A stretch of 64,000 nt of DNA from Providencia rettgeri (GTDB taxonomy: Bacteria; Pseudomonadota; Gammaproteobacteria; Enterobacterales; Enterobacteriaceae): positions 2,232,001-2,296,000 of the forward strand of contig NZ_CP053896.1 of the NCBI RefSeq assembly GCF_013255915.1. The letters are read 5' to 3'. Made by a program: the position numbers and the translations under genes. Positions 52,904 to 60,760 of the stretch are shown in pieces (position 1 is the stretch's first letter; each line of letters starts with the position of its first letter). Under the pieces are notes generated by a model, which worked only from the letters and a program-made list of their open reading frames with translations, did no database searches and had not been told where the DNA came from.

Positions 52904-55714
52904 ATGACTGTTTCAACTGAAATCAGCAGTAATGAATATACAGGAAACGGTGTAACAACCGATTTTGATTATAAGTTCAGGATATTTAAGGCGAATCAAT
53001 TAAGTGTCATTACGTCCGATGCTGACGGGGATAACGTTGTAACGCTGCGATTAGGCACTGACTACACCGTAACAGGCGCTAACAAGTCGACTGGTGGAAA
53101 GGTAGTCTTAACTAAGCCGCTTGCCAACGGGCACAAAATTAGCATTGCCCGTGACATTCCTATCACACAAGAAACCTCATTCCGTAATCAAAGTAAGTTC
53201 TTTGCTGAAACCCACGAGAATGCATTTGATTACTTAACAATGCTAATGCAACGGTTATGTGGCAGCTTGGGGCTATTTCTAAAGCGACCAAATGTTCTAG
53301 CCAACTGGTTCGATGCTAAAGGCTATCGTATTGCTAACCTTGGTAAGCCAAGACGCGATAGTGATGCGGTTGATTTGGGTACGTTGAAAGACGAAATCAG
53401 CGGTGTTAACAGTGCGATGTTATCACGTGAAAAGCGTTTATTACGCGTTGATGATATGGATATTCCTGCGCTACCAAAAGCAAGTGATCGTGCTGGTAAT
53501 GTGCTTACGTTTGATAAGGATGGTAAGCCTATTGTTGTTGCTCCTGCTAGCGGAAGTGCAATTGATGTGCTTAACAAGTTGGAGGGTATAAGCGGTGCTT
53601 CTCTTATCGGTGGTTTAGGTGTTTATATCACGGGAGTCAAATACTCAGGCGGTGCAAAAGGAGATGGTGTTACTGATGATTTTGCTGCGTTAAAATCTGC
53701 AACTGAATATGCGAATGCAAACAAGTTGCCAATTATGTGCCCTCCTGGTCTTACAGTTAAAATCAAGGGTTCAGAGTCCATTACAATCAAACATGGATTT
53801 GACTTTAACGGCAGTATTCTTGATGTTTCAGAATATGGTGGAACAATTAACATACTGCGTGATGAGCAAACAACTGTATATAATGCAAGTTCTACTGTTG
53901 TTCAACAGCTTGTGGCGGGTGGTGAATTAAACGGGCGTTACTTTGCCGGATGGTCAGATAATGAAACTTTAGTAAACTCTTTCATTCGCATGAAAACGAG
54001 CCAGCCATACTATCGTTATCGCGGTGATATTGTAAATCGGCAAGAAATGAATGTCGTTATTCGTGAGGGCGCAATGGAAGCTCCGTTAATGTTTCCTTTA
54101 AATCCATCACTAATCACTGAGATATCAGTTACCCCCCTACCAAAAAAGAAATTAGAATATAAAAACATTAGCATCTATGTTGGTTCAAACGAAAATCATT
54201 CCGAGCTGCTTTATATTGAAAATTCAATGTCTACCTATAGTAATTGGACATTCATACAAGACAATTATATCTACGGCAGCAATCCGGTTTTCGGTTCAGT
54301 TTTAAATTCTTCGCATCTTATTTTTGAAAACTGGAACTATTCATTCCCTAATATCAATGCGGAAATGAAATTCACATATGGATTGTATGTGGGTGATAGC
54401 TTCGATGTTGTGTTTAAAAATGTAAGAGGTGATGGCGATGGGTGGGGGATTTTTGGTGGCAATAGCATTCAGAGATTAACATTTGATAATTGCAAATTAA
54501 ATCGCATTGATTGCCATAAGCCATTTATCGAATGGATGCGCATACTTTACTGTGATATAGGGTTGTGGGGCGTATTATTTACTGCAATTGGTGATTTAAG
54601 TGTTATCGGTGGCACGCACACTTTAGGGCGACTAAAGAGAAAAAGCACGGGAGCTATACTTCAGACGCGAGATGAGCTCAATGGGCTATGCTGGGGTAAT
54701 TTATTAGTACAAGATGTGGCTGTTAGAAACTACTCTAATAAATACACGATGAATATGCTCGCTCATTCTTCTATTGGCACTGATGACTTACCTGCAGGAA
54801 GCCCGATTCCTTACACGCTATTCAAGACAATCAAGTATGAAAACGTGTCTTGTTTAAGTGGTAGAGTTAATCTGGCTCCATCTATTTTTGAAGGGTCGAC
54901 GATAAAATATCCAGAAAGCATTACGGCAGATAATTGCAATGTTGGTGAGTTTATTTTTAATGAACAAAACTATGCTAATATAATGCCTGCATTTGAACTG
55001 CCTAAAGTTCCTACTGGTTCAGTTGATACTCCGGCTAACTGCTTTATCACGCTAAATAACGTAAAAATAAATCAGTTGGTTTCGATTATTGACTCACCGA
55101 GCAAAGCAACATCACGGTGGCTTTTTCATGTAAAAATGAATGGTGTTCATGGATTTAATGGTAAAAATCCGTCAATTCAACTATTGGTTCGCGGGAAAGC
55201 CGACATAGACAAATCCTCGATTGATGGCTTTAATTTTTACTTTGGAAATTCGAATAACAAGCATCTAGATGTGAATATGTCTGGTGGGATAATCAACTTT
55301 ACAGGAACCATAGCTAACACTATTCTCAATGGAATAAATACATACACTCAAGTTAATCTGAGCGGTGTAAGTATTAACGCCGAGAGTGTTGAGTTGTTGC
55401 GTTTAATGTCATCAGCAATGATGCAAGGGTGTACATTTTCGACTAATGAAGGCAAGCTTGCTTGGTTGACGCTAAACAATGATGGAACAACTTCATTTAC
55501 AGTACCCTCATTACTTGCTCAAAACAGGTATGCACTATGCACAGGAAGCCAACAAAATGGAACTTTCAAGATAACTCCCTTTGCAATGCCGCTAGATGGG
55601 TGCTCTGCCTATATTCCCGTGACTAGCTCAACTACATGCTATGTCAGTCGGTCTGGAAATACTGTATCAACAACAACTAACGGAGATTCGATTAGATATA
55701 TTGCGGTATTGTAA
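52904..55714 (+). CDS. tailspike / receptor-binding protein
   Basis: This protein has 936 residues. The N-terminal ~160 are a virion-attachment domain of the T7/K1F tail fibre kind (YTGNGVTTDFDYKFRIFKANQLSV ... DIPITQETSFRNQSKFFAETHENAFDYLTMLMQRL). From about 244, GVKYSGGAKGDGVTDDFAALKSATEYANANKLPI is the start of a right-handed beta-helix of the pectate-lyase/tailspike class. It probably binds, and may cleave, the host O-antigen or capsule. The C-terminus is beta-rich and may trimerise. Separate promoter-like sequence lies upstream. Confidence 0.87.
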   Translation: MTVSTEISSNEYTGNGVTTDFDYKFRIFKANQLSVITSDADGDNVVTLRLGTDYTVTGANKSTGGKVVLTKPLANGHKISIARDIPITQETSFRNQSKFFAETHENAFDYLTMLMQRLCGSLGLFLKRPNVLANWFDAKGYRIANLGKPRRDSDAVDLGTLKDEISGVNSAMLSREKRLLRVDDMDIPALPKASDRAGNVLTFDKDGKPIVVAPASGSAIDVLNKLEGISGASLIGGLGVYITGVKYSGGAKGDGVTDDFAALKSATEYANANKLPIMCPPGLTVKIKGSESITIKHGFDFNGSILDVSEYGGTINILRDEQTTVYNASSTVVQQLVAGGELNGRYFAGWSDNETLVNSFIRMKTSQPYYRYRGDIVNRQEMNVVIREGAMEAPLMFPLNPSLITEISVTPLPKKKLEYKNISIYVGSNENHSELLYIENSMSTYSNWTFIQDNYIYGSNPVFGSVLNSSHLIFENWNYSFPNINAEMKFTYGLYVGDSFDVVFKNVRGDGDGWGIFGGNSIQRLTFDNCKLNRIDCHKPFIEWMRILYCDIGLWGVLFTAIGDLSVIGGTHTLGRLKRKSTGAILQTRDELNGLCWGNLLVQDVAVRNYSNKYTMNMLAHSSIGTDDLPAGSPIPYTLFKTIKYENVSCLSGRVNLAPSIFEGSTIKYPESITADNCNVGEFIFNEQNYANIMPAFELPKVPTGSVDTPANCFITLNNVKINQLVSIIDSPSKATSRWLFHVKMNGVHGFNGKNPSIQLLVRGKADIDKSSIDGFNFYFGNSNNKHLDVNMSGGIINFTGTIANTILNGINTYTQVNLSGVSINAESVELLRLMSSAMMQGCTFSTNEGKLAWLTLNNDGTTSFTVPSLLAQNRYALCTGSQQNGTFKITPFAMPLDGCSAYIPVTSSTTCYVSRSGNTVSTTTNGDSIRYIAVL

Positions 55715-55823
55715 TGACTTTCATTAGCTATCTTACATTAATATTTTATTTGTTCTTATGTGGTTTTTTGTTTATCTTTTTATGCTGTAGTATCATGGTT
55801 ATTTCTCAACCATGGTGCTACAC

Positions 55824-56204
55824 ATGAATGAAAATGCCACAACGGTTACAGGTCTAAGCCTTGCATCCTTTCTAGGTTACTTTTCAGGATTGCCCCCTGA
55901 GGTTGTTATGGGGGCCATTCTTGGCGCTATTTACTTCACTACAGCAGCAACAGAATTCTCTTTCGCTATCCGTTCAGTATTCGCAATTCTCAGCCTTGGG
56001 GCTGGCTTATTATTCTTTAGTCCTTTCGCTACTATTTTCGTTTCAATGACTGGGTTAATTGGTGTTAAACCTGATGCGTATAACATTGATAGCCTTGACG
56101 CTCTTGGGGCATTCGTTGCCTCACTTCTCTCTGTAAAACTCAGTATCAAACTGTACAAGAAAGCTGATATTCCGAAAGGAGGTAACGGCCATGACGTACG
56201 ATAA
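55824..56204 (+). CDS. phage holin-like membrane protein
   Basis: This 126-residue protein has three membrane helices (around LASFLGYFSGLPPEVVMGAILGAIYF, FAIRSVFAILSLGAGLLFF, and LGAFVASLLSVKLSI). It is first in the lysis cassette. The pattern fits putative phage holins of enterobacterial podoviruses. The ATG at 55824 is preferred over the one at 55812, as its ribosome-binding site is better. It overlaps the second holin gene by 14 bp. Confidence 0.78.
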   Translation: MNENATTVTGLSLASFLGYFSGLPPEVVMGAILGAIYFTTAATEFSFAIRSVFAILSLGAGLLFFSPFATIFVSMTGLIGVKPDAYNIDSLDALGAFVASLLSVKLSIKLYKKADIPKGGNGHDVR

Positions 56205-56469
56205 ATTCATGCTTATCACCAATGCGTTTGTTTGTTTAGTTATGTTCTTACGTGGCCTTTATTTTGTGAGAGACGGTAAAGGCTACAGCAAGCTTGGAGG
56301 TTGGCTGGCTTATGCATTTTTAGGGTACTCAATATCGGTACCAGTCTACTCCTATCTCGATCCTAGCTATCAAGCAGGCATTCAAAACTTAATTCCTAAT
56401 GTTTTCCTTTGTGCTGCGCTGTTTGCTAAGCGTGGCAATGTCATGCAGTTAATTAAAAAAGTGGGGTGA
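56191..56469 (+). CDS. second holin / antiholin-type 3-TM protein
   Basis: This 92-residue protein has three membrane segments (FMLITNAFVCLVMFLRGLYFV, WLAYAFLGYSISVPVYSYL, LIPNVFLCAALFAKRG). It resembles the 3-TM phage holin family PF05449. GGAGG precedes the start. Adjacent paired holins are common, and one may be the pore and the other its inhibitor. Which is which is not clear. Confidence 0.78.
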   Translation: MTYDKFMLITNAFVCLVMFLRGLYFVRDGKGYSKLGGWLAYAFLGYSISVPVYSYLDPSYQAGIQNLIPNVFLCAALFAKRGNVMQLIKKVG

Positions 56470-56473
56470 ACTA

Positions 56474-56950
56474 GTGGATAAACAACAAATCTTTAAAGAT
56501 GGTTATGTGAATTCGTATGCGCGTGGGATTCGCAATAATAACCCAGGCAATATTGACTATAATTCAAAAAATAAATGGCAGGGAGAATTACCATTTGATT
56601 CAAAAATTGAACCTCGTCATTGCCGTTTCGTTAGTCATGAATATGGAATACGAGCTTTAATGAAGTTATTACAGACGTATTCTAAACATGAAGGCAAAAC
56701 AGGTATTGGTTGTGGGAAAATTGATACTGTTGAAGAAATTATAGAACGGTGGGCGCCAGCAAAAGACCGAAATAATACGGAGGGCTATATTAAGCGCGTC
56801 TGTAAAGAAACAGGCTTTGACCGCCATGATTGCCTAGACGTATTCAATAAAGAAACATCAATTAAAATGGCTAAAGCTATTGTTCATGTTGAGAATGGTC
56901 AGCAGCCGTACGTTGATGATGTGTTTGAACGTGCGTTTGCACTGATCTAG
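56474..56950 (+). CDS. endolysin-like peptidoglycan hydrolase
   Basis: This 158-residue protein follows the holins. It has RGIRNNNPGNI (residues 17-27), RFVSHEYGIRALMKLLQTY and EEIIERWAPAKDRNNTEGYIKRVCKETG, then MAKAIVHVENGQQP, which probably carries the catalytic Glu. The same motif set occurs in the ejection protein at 45307. The start is a GTG at 56474 after GGGGTG, as no ATG fits. There is no signal peptide, so release is holin-dependent. It may be a lytic transglycosylase-like enzyme. Confidence 0.84.
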   Translation: MDKQQIFKDGYVNSYARGIRNNNPGNIDYNSKNKWQGELPFDSKIEPRHCRFVSHEYGIRALMKLLQTYSKHEGKTGIGCGKIDTVEEIIERWAPAKDRNNTEGYIKRVCKETGFDRHDCLDVFNKETSIKMAKAIVHVENGQQPYVDDVFERAFALI

Positions 56951-56958
56951 GTGATGCC

Positions 56959-57453
56959 ATGAATAAAGTGATTACAGCTTTAATCGCTTTGGCTATCTCA
57001 TTTGCCGCTGGTTTTATGACTAGCGGCATTTTTTCTGATAACCAGCAAATGACAAAACAGATTGCTGGTTATCAGGAAGATGAGAAAGACCTAGCGTTTA
57101 ACATCGACCAGCGCAAGCAGGCAGACGAAGAACAACAAAACAGGGTGGTGATATACAATGAACAGAAAGAACGTGCTACGATGCGCACAGACGATTTGCT
57201 TAAGCGTGTTCTTAATCACTTTGACAGCGTGCAGTTCGAAGCTGGTACCACGGAAACAAAAACAGATGGTACCATTAACGCCGATACCTGCAGAGTTGAG
57301 AGAGCAAAGGCCAGTGAACTTTCTCGACAACTACGAAGCACACTTGAAGTCTATGGGCGTGAGTCTAATCGTGCCGATGAAAACACAAGGTCCCTTAATC
57401 TATGCATTACCGACTTAGCAGCAAAAGAAAAATTACTCGAATCGTATCGATAG
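56959..57453 (+). CDS. Rz-like i-spanin
   Basis: Rz bridges inner to outer membrane in the final lysis step. The 164-residue protein has one N-terminal membrane helix (ITALIALAISFAAGFMTSGIF), then a long Gln/Glu-rich coiled-coil periplasmic part (about 30-160). A lipoprotein (Rz1) is encoded within it in another frame. The ATG is 8 bp after the endolysin stop. Confidence 0.88.
   Translation: MNKVITALIALAISFAAGFMTSGIFSDNQQMTKQIAGYQEDEKDLAFNIDQRKQADEEQQNRVVIYNEQKERATMRTDDLLKRVLNHFDSVQFEAGTTETKTDGTINADTCRVERAKASELSRQLRSTLEVYGRESNRADENTRSLNLCITDLAAKEKLLESYR
57158..57418 (+). CDS. Rz1-like o-spanin lipoprotein (embedded in Rz)
   Basis: This frame lies wholly inside Rz in another frame. It encodes 86 residues with a lipoprotein signal ending LITLTAC (Cys at residue 25). 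The mature part is 61 residues with prolines (KLVPRKQKQMVPLTPIPAEL). Embedded Rz1 in the +1 frame is a hallmark of lambdoid spanin pairs. It would anchor in the outer membrane and bind Rz. Confidence 0.88.
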   Translation: MNRKNVLRCAQTICLSVFLITLTACSSKLVPRKQKQMVPLTPIPAELREQRPVNFLDNYEAHLKSMGVSLIVPMKTQGPLIYALPT

Positions 57454-57485
57454 ATTACTGTACAAATATTGCTCACTTTTCATTA

Positions 57486-57506
57486 TGACGGTATTGGTGA
57501 CGGTAT
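57486..57506 (+). promoter_or_regulatory. candidate integrase arm-binding repeats, right end
   Basis: TGACGGTAT occurs at 57486 and 57498, 12 bp apart, the same spacing as the left pair at 20238 and 20250. They lie 60-80 bp inside attR, as expected for attP arm sites. Confidence 0.55.
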
Positions 57507-57525
57507 CATAACCCACTAGGTTAAT
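57507..57525. promoter_or_regulatory. operator dyad D near attR
   Basis: CATAACCCACTAGGTTAAT matches the operator dyad family with two changes in the left arm. It lies between the arm-site pair and the attR core, so a regulator could influence integration or excision. Confidence 0.45.
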
Positions 57526-57565
57526 TCTGTTTTATATAAATCAATAAGTTGCGATCGGTGTAAAT

Positions 57566-57582
57566 AATTGAGTGGGAATAAT
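57566..57582. other. attR core (17 bp)
   Basis: AATTGAGTGGGAATAAT is identical to the attL copy at 20108. Sequence from 57583 is the original guaA downstream region. It marks the right prophage boundary. Confidence 0.93.
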
Positions 57583-57627
57583 CCCCCAATAAGAACTCGC
57601 TGGCACTGACTGGCAAAATAACGACTT

Positions 57628-57660
57628 AAGCCCATGTAAAAATGGGCTTTTTTGTTTTTA
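57628..57660 (+). terminator. original guaA terminator, displaced by the prophage
   Basis: AAGCCCAT-GTAAAA-ATGGGCTT is followed by TTTTGTTTTTA. Without the prophage it would lie about 45 bp after the guaA stop. Confidence 0.82.
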
Positions 57661-57703
57661 GTCTTTAATAGCATTCGATTTAATTGAGCAAATTAGTGAA
57701 CAC

Positions 57704-58186
57704 TTAAATTTGAAGTGCAGAAAGGATTATTGCTTCCATTTTTTCAGGGGTAGTGAATGGTGCGAAGCGTTTGAGCGGTTTACCGTCACGCCCGATCAAG
57801 AATTTAGTAAAGTTCCACTTGATCCGCCCACCCATTAGACCTGGTAGCTCGTTTTTCAGGTAACGGAATATCGGGTGAGCAGAGCTCCCATTAACGTCGA
57901 CTTTTTCGAATATTGGAAAGCTCACTTCGTAGTTAATAAAGCAGGTCTGCGCGATTTCCTCAGCGCTACCGGGTTCTTGTTTGCCAAACTGATTACAGGG
58001 GAAACCAAGCACCACAAAGCCCTGAGGAGCATATTTCTTGTAGAGTGATTCTAAGCCGTTGTATTGTGGTGTAAAACCACAATGACTGGCGGTATTAACA
58101 ACGAGAACCACCTTATCAGCGTAGTCTTTCATAGAGATAAGTTGCCCGCCGAGACTTGTCGCTGCTAATTGATGAAAGGGGGCCAT
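57704..58186 (-). CDS. glutathione peroxidase (BtuE/GPx family)
   Basis: It reduces peroxides with thiols. The 160-residue protein has NTASHCGFTPQYNGLE (active Cys36), GFPCNQFGKQEPG (Gln66 region) and KWNFTKFLI (Trp124, Asn125), the GPx active-site set. A plain Cys replaces selenocysteine, as usual in bacteria, where the reductant is often thioredoxin. No signal peptide is seen, so it should be cytoplasmic. It stands alone, convergent to the prophage end. Confidence 0.93.
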   Translation of the reverse strand: MAPFHQLAATSLGGQLISMKDYADKVVLVVNTASHCGFTPQYNGLESLYKKYAPQGFVVLGFPCNQFGKQEPGSAEEIAQTCFINYEVSFPIFEKVDVNGSSAHPIFRYLKNELPGLMGGRIKWNFTKFLIGRDGKPLKRFAPFTTPEKMEAIILSALQI

Positions 58187-58415
58187 AGTAGGATCCTTAG
58201 AATAGAGCTAATCGACATAAGCCAATATAGCCGCTGATTGTGTGGTAGGTCTGAAGTCTTTTACCTGGCTATCTTGGCAAATTTTAAAGGTAAAAACAAC
58301 ATACTGGCTGTTCTCCCATTGATTGAAATATTAGATATTAGCCCTTTGCTTTAATCCCGCTATAAACATTCGCTGGCTAAATAATGGTATCAGCCCGTGT
58401 CAAAGTGGAGGGAGC

Positions 58416-59357
58416 TTATGGCATCAGCAACCTCTCATGTTCCTTTGCAACTAACTCATTCAAAAAATCAGCGACAACCCTGATCCTTCGTGAGTGAGCG
58501 AGATCAGAGTGAATGACTAGCCAAATAGGTTGGTCACAGCCTATATTATCTTGTAGGCAAATCAGTCCCATCTTTTGGGCAATGAAATGCGGCAAAACAG
58601 CCATGCCAATACCCGCTTGGACTGCGCTAAATTGTGCTGACATCGTACTGGTAGTGAGCCGGCAAGCTCTTCCTCTTAGCGTTCTTTCTAACCATTGTGC
58701 TGATTGGAGGTGCTGCTGTGCTTCCGACCAACCGATAAAATCATCTTGTTCTAGAGAGCTCAATCTGTTTGGATTTGGTCTACGCTGTAAATAACTCTCT
58801 GAGGCGTAAAGGCCAAACCCCAATGTGCCTAATTTACGAATACGCACATTACCGCGTTCAGGCCTAACCATACGCAGTGCAATATCCGCATCACGCCTGT
58901 GTAAATTCACTGTCGACACCCCAGTTACAATTTCAATTGTGAGATTAGGGTTCACGTTGGTTAGTGAAGGCAGAGCAGGGATGATTAGATGATCGGCTAA
59001 GCCTTGAGCGGTAGCTAAACAAACATGGCCCATCACGCTTTCGCTTTTTCTCCGCGCGGCATTGCCAAATGCATAACCCGCCTGTTCTAAGGCTTCAGCC
59101 TGAGAAATTAATGCATTTCCTTCATCGGTAAGCTTGTAACCAAGCTGGTCTCGAGTGAATAGCCGAACATGTAATGCCTCTTCTAGGCGTTCTAAACGCC
59201 GAGATGTGGTTGCAATTCCAAGTTTCAATGCTTTAGATGCAGCACTTAGCGTGCCTTCTCGAGCAATCGCTAAAAATACTCTGACATCATCCCAATTTGA
59301 ATGCTGTCTATCGTTTTGTTTTCCATTATTGGAAAATGGATTGCTTTCATTAGTCAT
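58416..59357 (-). CDS. LysR-type transcriptional regulator
   Basis: It has 313 residues. The N-terminal winged HTH is WDDVRVFLAIAREGTLSAASKALKLGIATTSRRLERLEEALHVRLFTR, and a periplasmic-binding-like effector domain follows. The ATG at 59357 is preceded by GGAG. It is divergent from an aldo/keto reductase gene with a ~60-bp gap, so it likely controls that gene. The inducer is unknown. Confidence 0.9.
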   Translation of the reverse strand: MTNESNPFSNNGKQNDRQHSNWDDVRVFLAIAREGTLSAASKALKLGIATTSRRLERLEEALHVRLFTRDQLGYKLTDEGNALISQAEALEQAGYAFGNAARRKSESVMGHVCLATAQGLADHLIIPALPSLTNVNPNLTIEIVTGVSTVNLHRRDADIALRMVRPERGNVRIRKLGTLGFGLYASESYLQRRPNPNRLSSLEQDDFIGWSEAQQHLQSAQWLERTLRGRACRLTTSTMSAQFSAVQAGIGMAVLPHFIAQKMGLICLQDNIGCDQPIWLVIHSDLAHSRRIRVVADFLNELVAKEHERLLMP

Positions 59358-59418
59358 ATAAATCTCCATTTATGGAAAATATACTGAAAAACATAAAATA
59401 AACCAAGGGAGAGCGATA

Positions 59419-60402
59419 ATGAAAAAACGTATTTTGGGTAATGGACTTGAAGTCTCGGCAATTGGACTCGGTTGTATGGGGATGAGCGAGTTCTATGGGC
59501 CGCAAGATGATCAGGCTGCCATGGTTGTGCTACAAAAAGCTATCGAACTAGGCTGTACGATGCTGGATACTGCGGATACTTATGGCAATTTTCATAACGA
59601 AGAGTTGATTGGGCATTTTCTTAAACAAGTCGGTTCTGATGTTAAAATCGCGACAAAGTGCGGTATTGTTCGCCGACCAGGTGAATATGAGAGAAGGATT
59701 GATAATAGTCCAGAATATATACGCAGCGCCTGTGAAAGCTCTCTTCGTCGATTAGGTGTTGAATGTATTGATTTGTATTATATCCATCGTCTAGATCCCT
59801 CTGCATCAATAGAGACGACAATGCACACGCTGGCGGGGTTAGTTGCTGAAGGGAAAATTGCTCACATTGGGTTGTCTGAGGTGAGTGCGGCAACCCTTAG
59901 AAGGGCACACGCAGTTTATCCTGTTACTGCAATCCAAACTGAGTATTCGCTTTGGACGCGTGATGTTGAAACGGAAATATTGCCAACTTGCCAAGAATTA
60001 GGGATTGGTTTTGTACCTTATTCCCCGTTAGGACGTGGATTCTTAACAGGGCGCTTTAATGCCGAAAGTAGGTTCGAGAGCGATGATGCACGTAATACGC
60101 TACCACGTTTCACATCAGAGAACCTTAGAGCTAATCGCACATTAGCTGACTTTATCGTGCAGATGGCAAGTAACAAGTCATGTTCACCTGCTCAAATTTC
60201 ACTGGCCTGGTTGCTAGCTCAAGGAGATAACATTGTACCAATACCAGGAACGAATAAAGTTAAACACCTTGAAGATAACTTTGCTGCCGCTGATATTGAC
60301 CTAACATCGGAGGATTTACTGCAAATAACACAAGCGCTAGAAAGCTTTCAACCTGTGGGTTCCCGTTATACTGCTGAAGGAATGAAAGGTGTTAATGTGT
60401 AA
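59419..60402 (+). CDS. aldo/keto reductase
   Basis: This 327-residue NADPH-dependent oxidoreductase has the AKR fold. MLDTADTYGNFHNEELIG holds the catalytic Asp and Tyr, IATKCG the Lys and YYIHRLDP the His. SPLGRGFLTGRF and IPIPGTNKVKHLEDN (NADPH site) are also typical. It resembles the YakC/AKR13-type group acting on small aldehydes or ketones. The true substrate is unknown. GGGAG precedes the ATG. It is probably under the divergent LysR gene. Confidence 0.92.
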   Translation: MKKRILGNGLEVSAIGLGCMGMSEFYGPQDDQAAMVVLQKAIELGCTMLDTADTYGNFHNEELIGHFLKQVGSDVKIATKCGIVRRPGEYERRIDNSPEYIRSACESSLRRLGVECIDLYYIHRLDPSASIETTMHTLAGLVAEGKIAHIGLSEVSAATLRRAHAVYPVTAIQTEYSLWTRDVETEILPTCQELGIGFVPYSPLGRGFLTGRFNAESRFESDDARNTLPRFTSENLRANRTLADFIVQMASNKSCSPAQISLAWLLAQGDNIVPIPGTNKVKHLEDNFAAADIDLTSEDLLQITQALESFQPVGSRYTAEGMKGVNV

Positions 60403-60760
60403 GGTAAGCATCATTTTGTAGAGTAATAGAGTTGCCCTGTGCTGTCATATTCTGTGAATGTTATTTGGCAACAATAATTGAGGTATCAGTTTTTTACTGG
60501 TGCCTTTTTTTATTAGTACCAAAGACGTTAGAAAAAATAGGTATACCATTATAGGAATTTATTTAGGAAAAGGGGCCTCTATGTATGGGGTTAGATACTT
60601 TTGTATCTTACAACTGCTTTATCGAGGGTAAAGCAACAGAGCTTCCCGTTCCTAGGGAATAGGTCATGAAGATGATGAGAGATATTTTTATTGTCAAAGC
60701 TTACCCGTAAAAAAGCGCCTGTAATTTACAGACGCTTTTGCTTTTCACTCAATTCTAAAA
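60403..60760. other. 358-bp intergenic region with several hairpins
   Basis: It holds a terminator-like hairpin at about 60480-60512 (AGGTATCAG/CTGGTGCCT then T7) for the reductase gene. Three consecutive dyads follow: AGATAC/GTATCT (60593-60608), TGCTTTA/TAAAGCA (60615-60635) and TTCCC/GGGAA (60644-60659). A bidirectional terminator lies at 60715-60742 (AAAAGCGCCTGTAA/TTACAGACGCTTTT) for the porin. No gene is convincing. The three dyads could belong to a small RNA. Confidence 0.6.

Larger units (their letters stand above)
20108..57582. mobile_element. complete temperate podovirus-type prophage (epsilon15/BPP-1-like plan)
   Basis: About 37.5 kb lie between the 17-bp direct repeats in guaA. 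The element has integrase, a lysogeny switch, RecE/RecT, O/P replication genes, terminase, a 550-residue head-tail connector portal, scaffold, capsid, cement, tail tube proteins, three internal virion proteins, a tailspike and a holin-endolysin-spanin set. There is no tail tape measure or sheath, so short-tailed morphology is inferred. All core genes look intact, so it may be inducible. Small Bbp16- and Bbp19-like proteins and the gene order link it to epsilon15/BPP-1 phages. Confidence 0.93.

Noticed and set aside
52904-55714. Diversity-generating retroelement as in Bordetella phage BPP-1
   Set aside because: No reverse transcriptase gene and no template/variable repeat pair were seen near the tailspike or elsewhere in the prophage.
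20108-57582. P4-like satellite (because of the integrase type and Ash-like locus)
   Set aside because: The element carries full terminase, head, tail and lysis genes, so it is an autonomous phage rather than a satellite.
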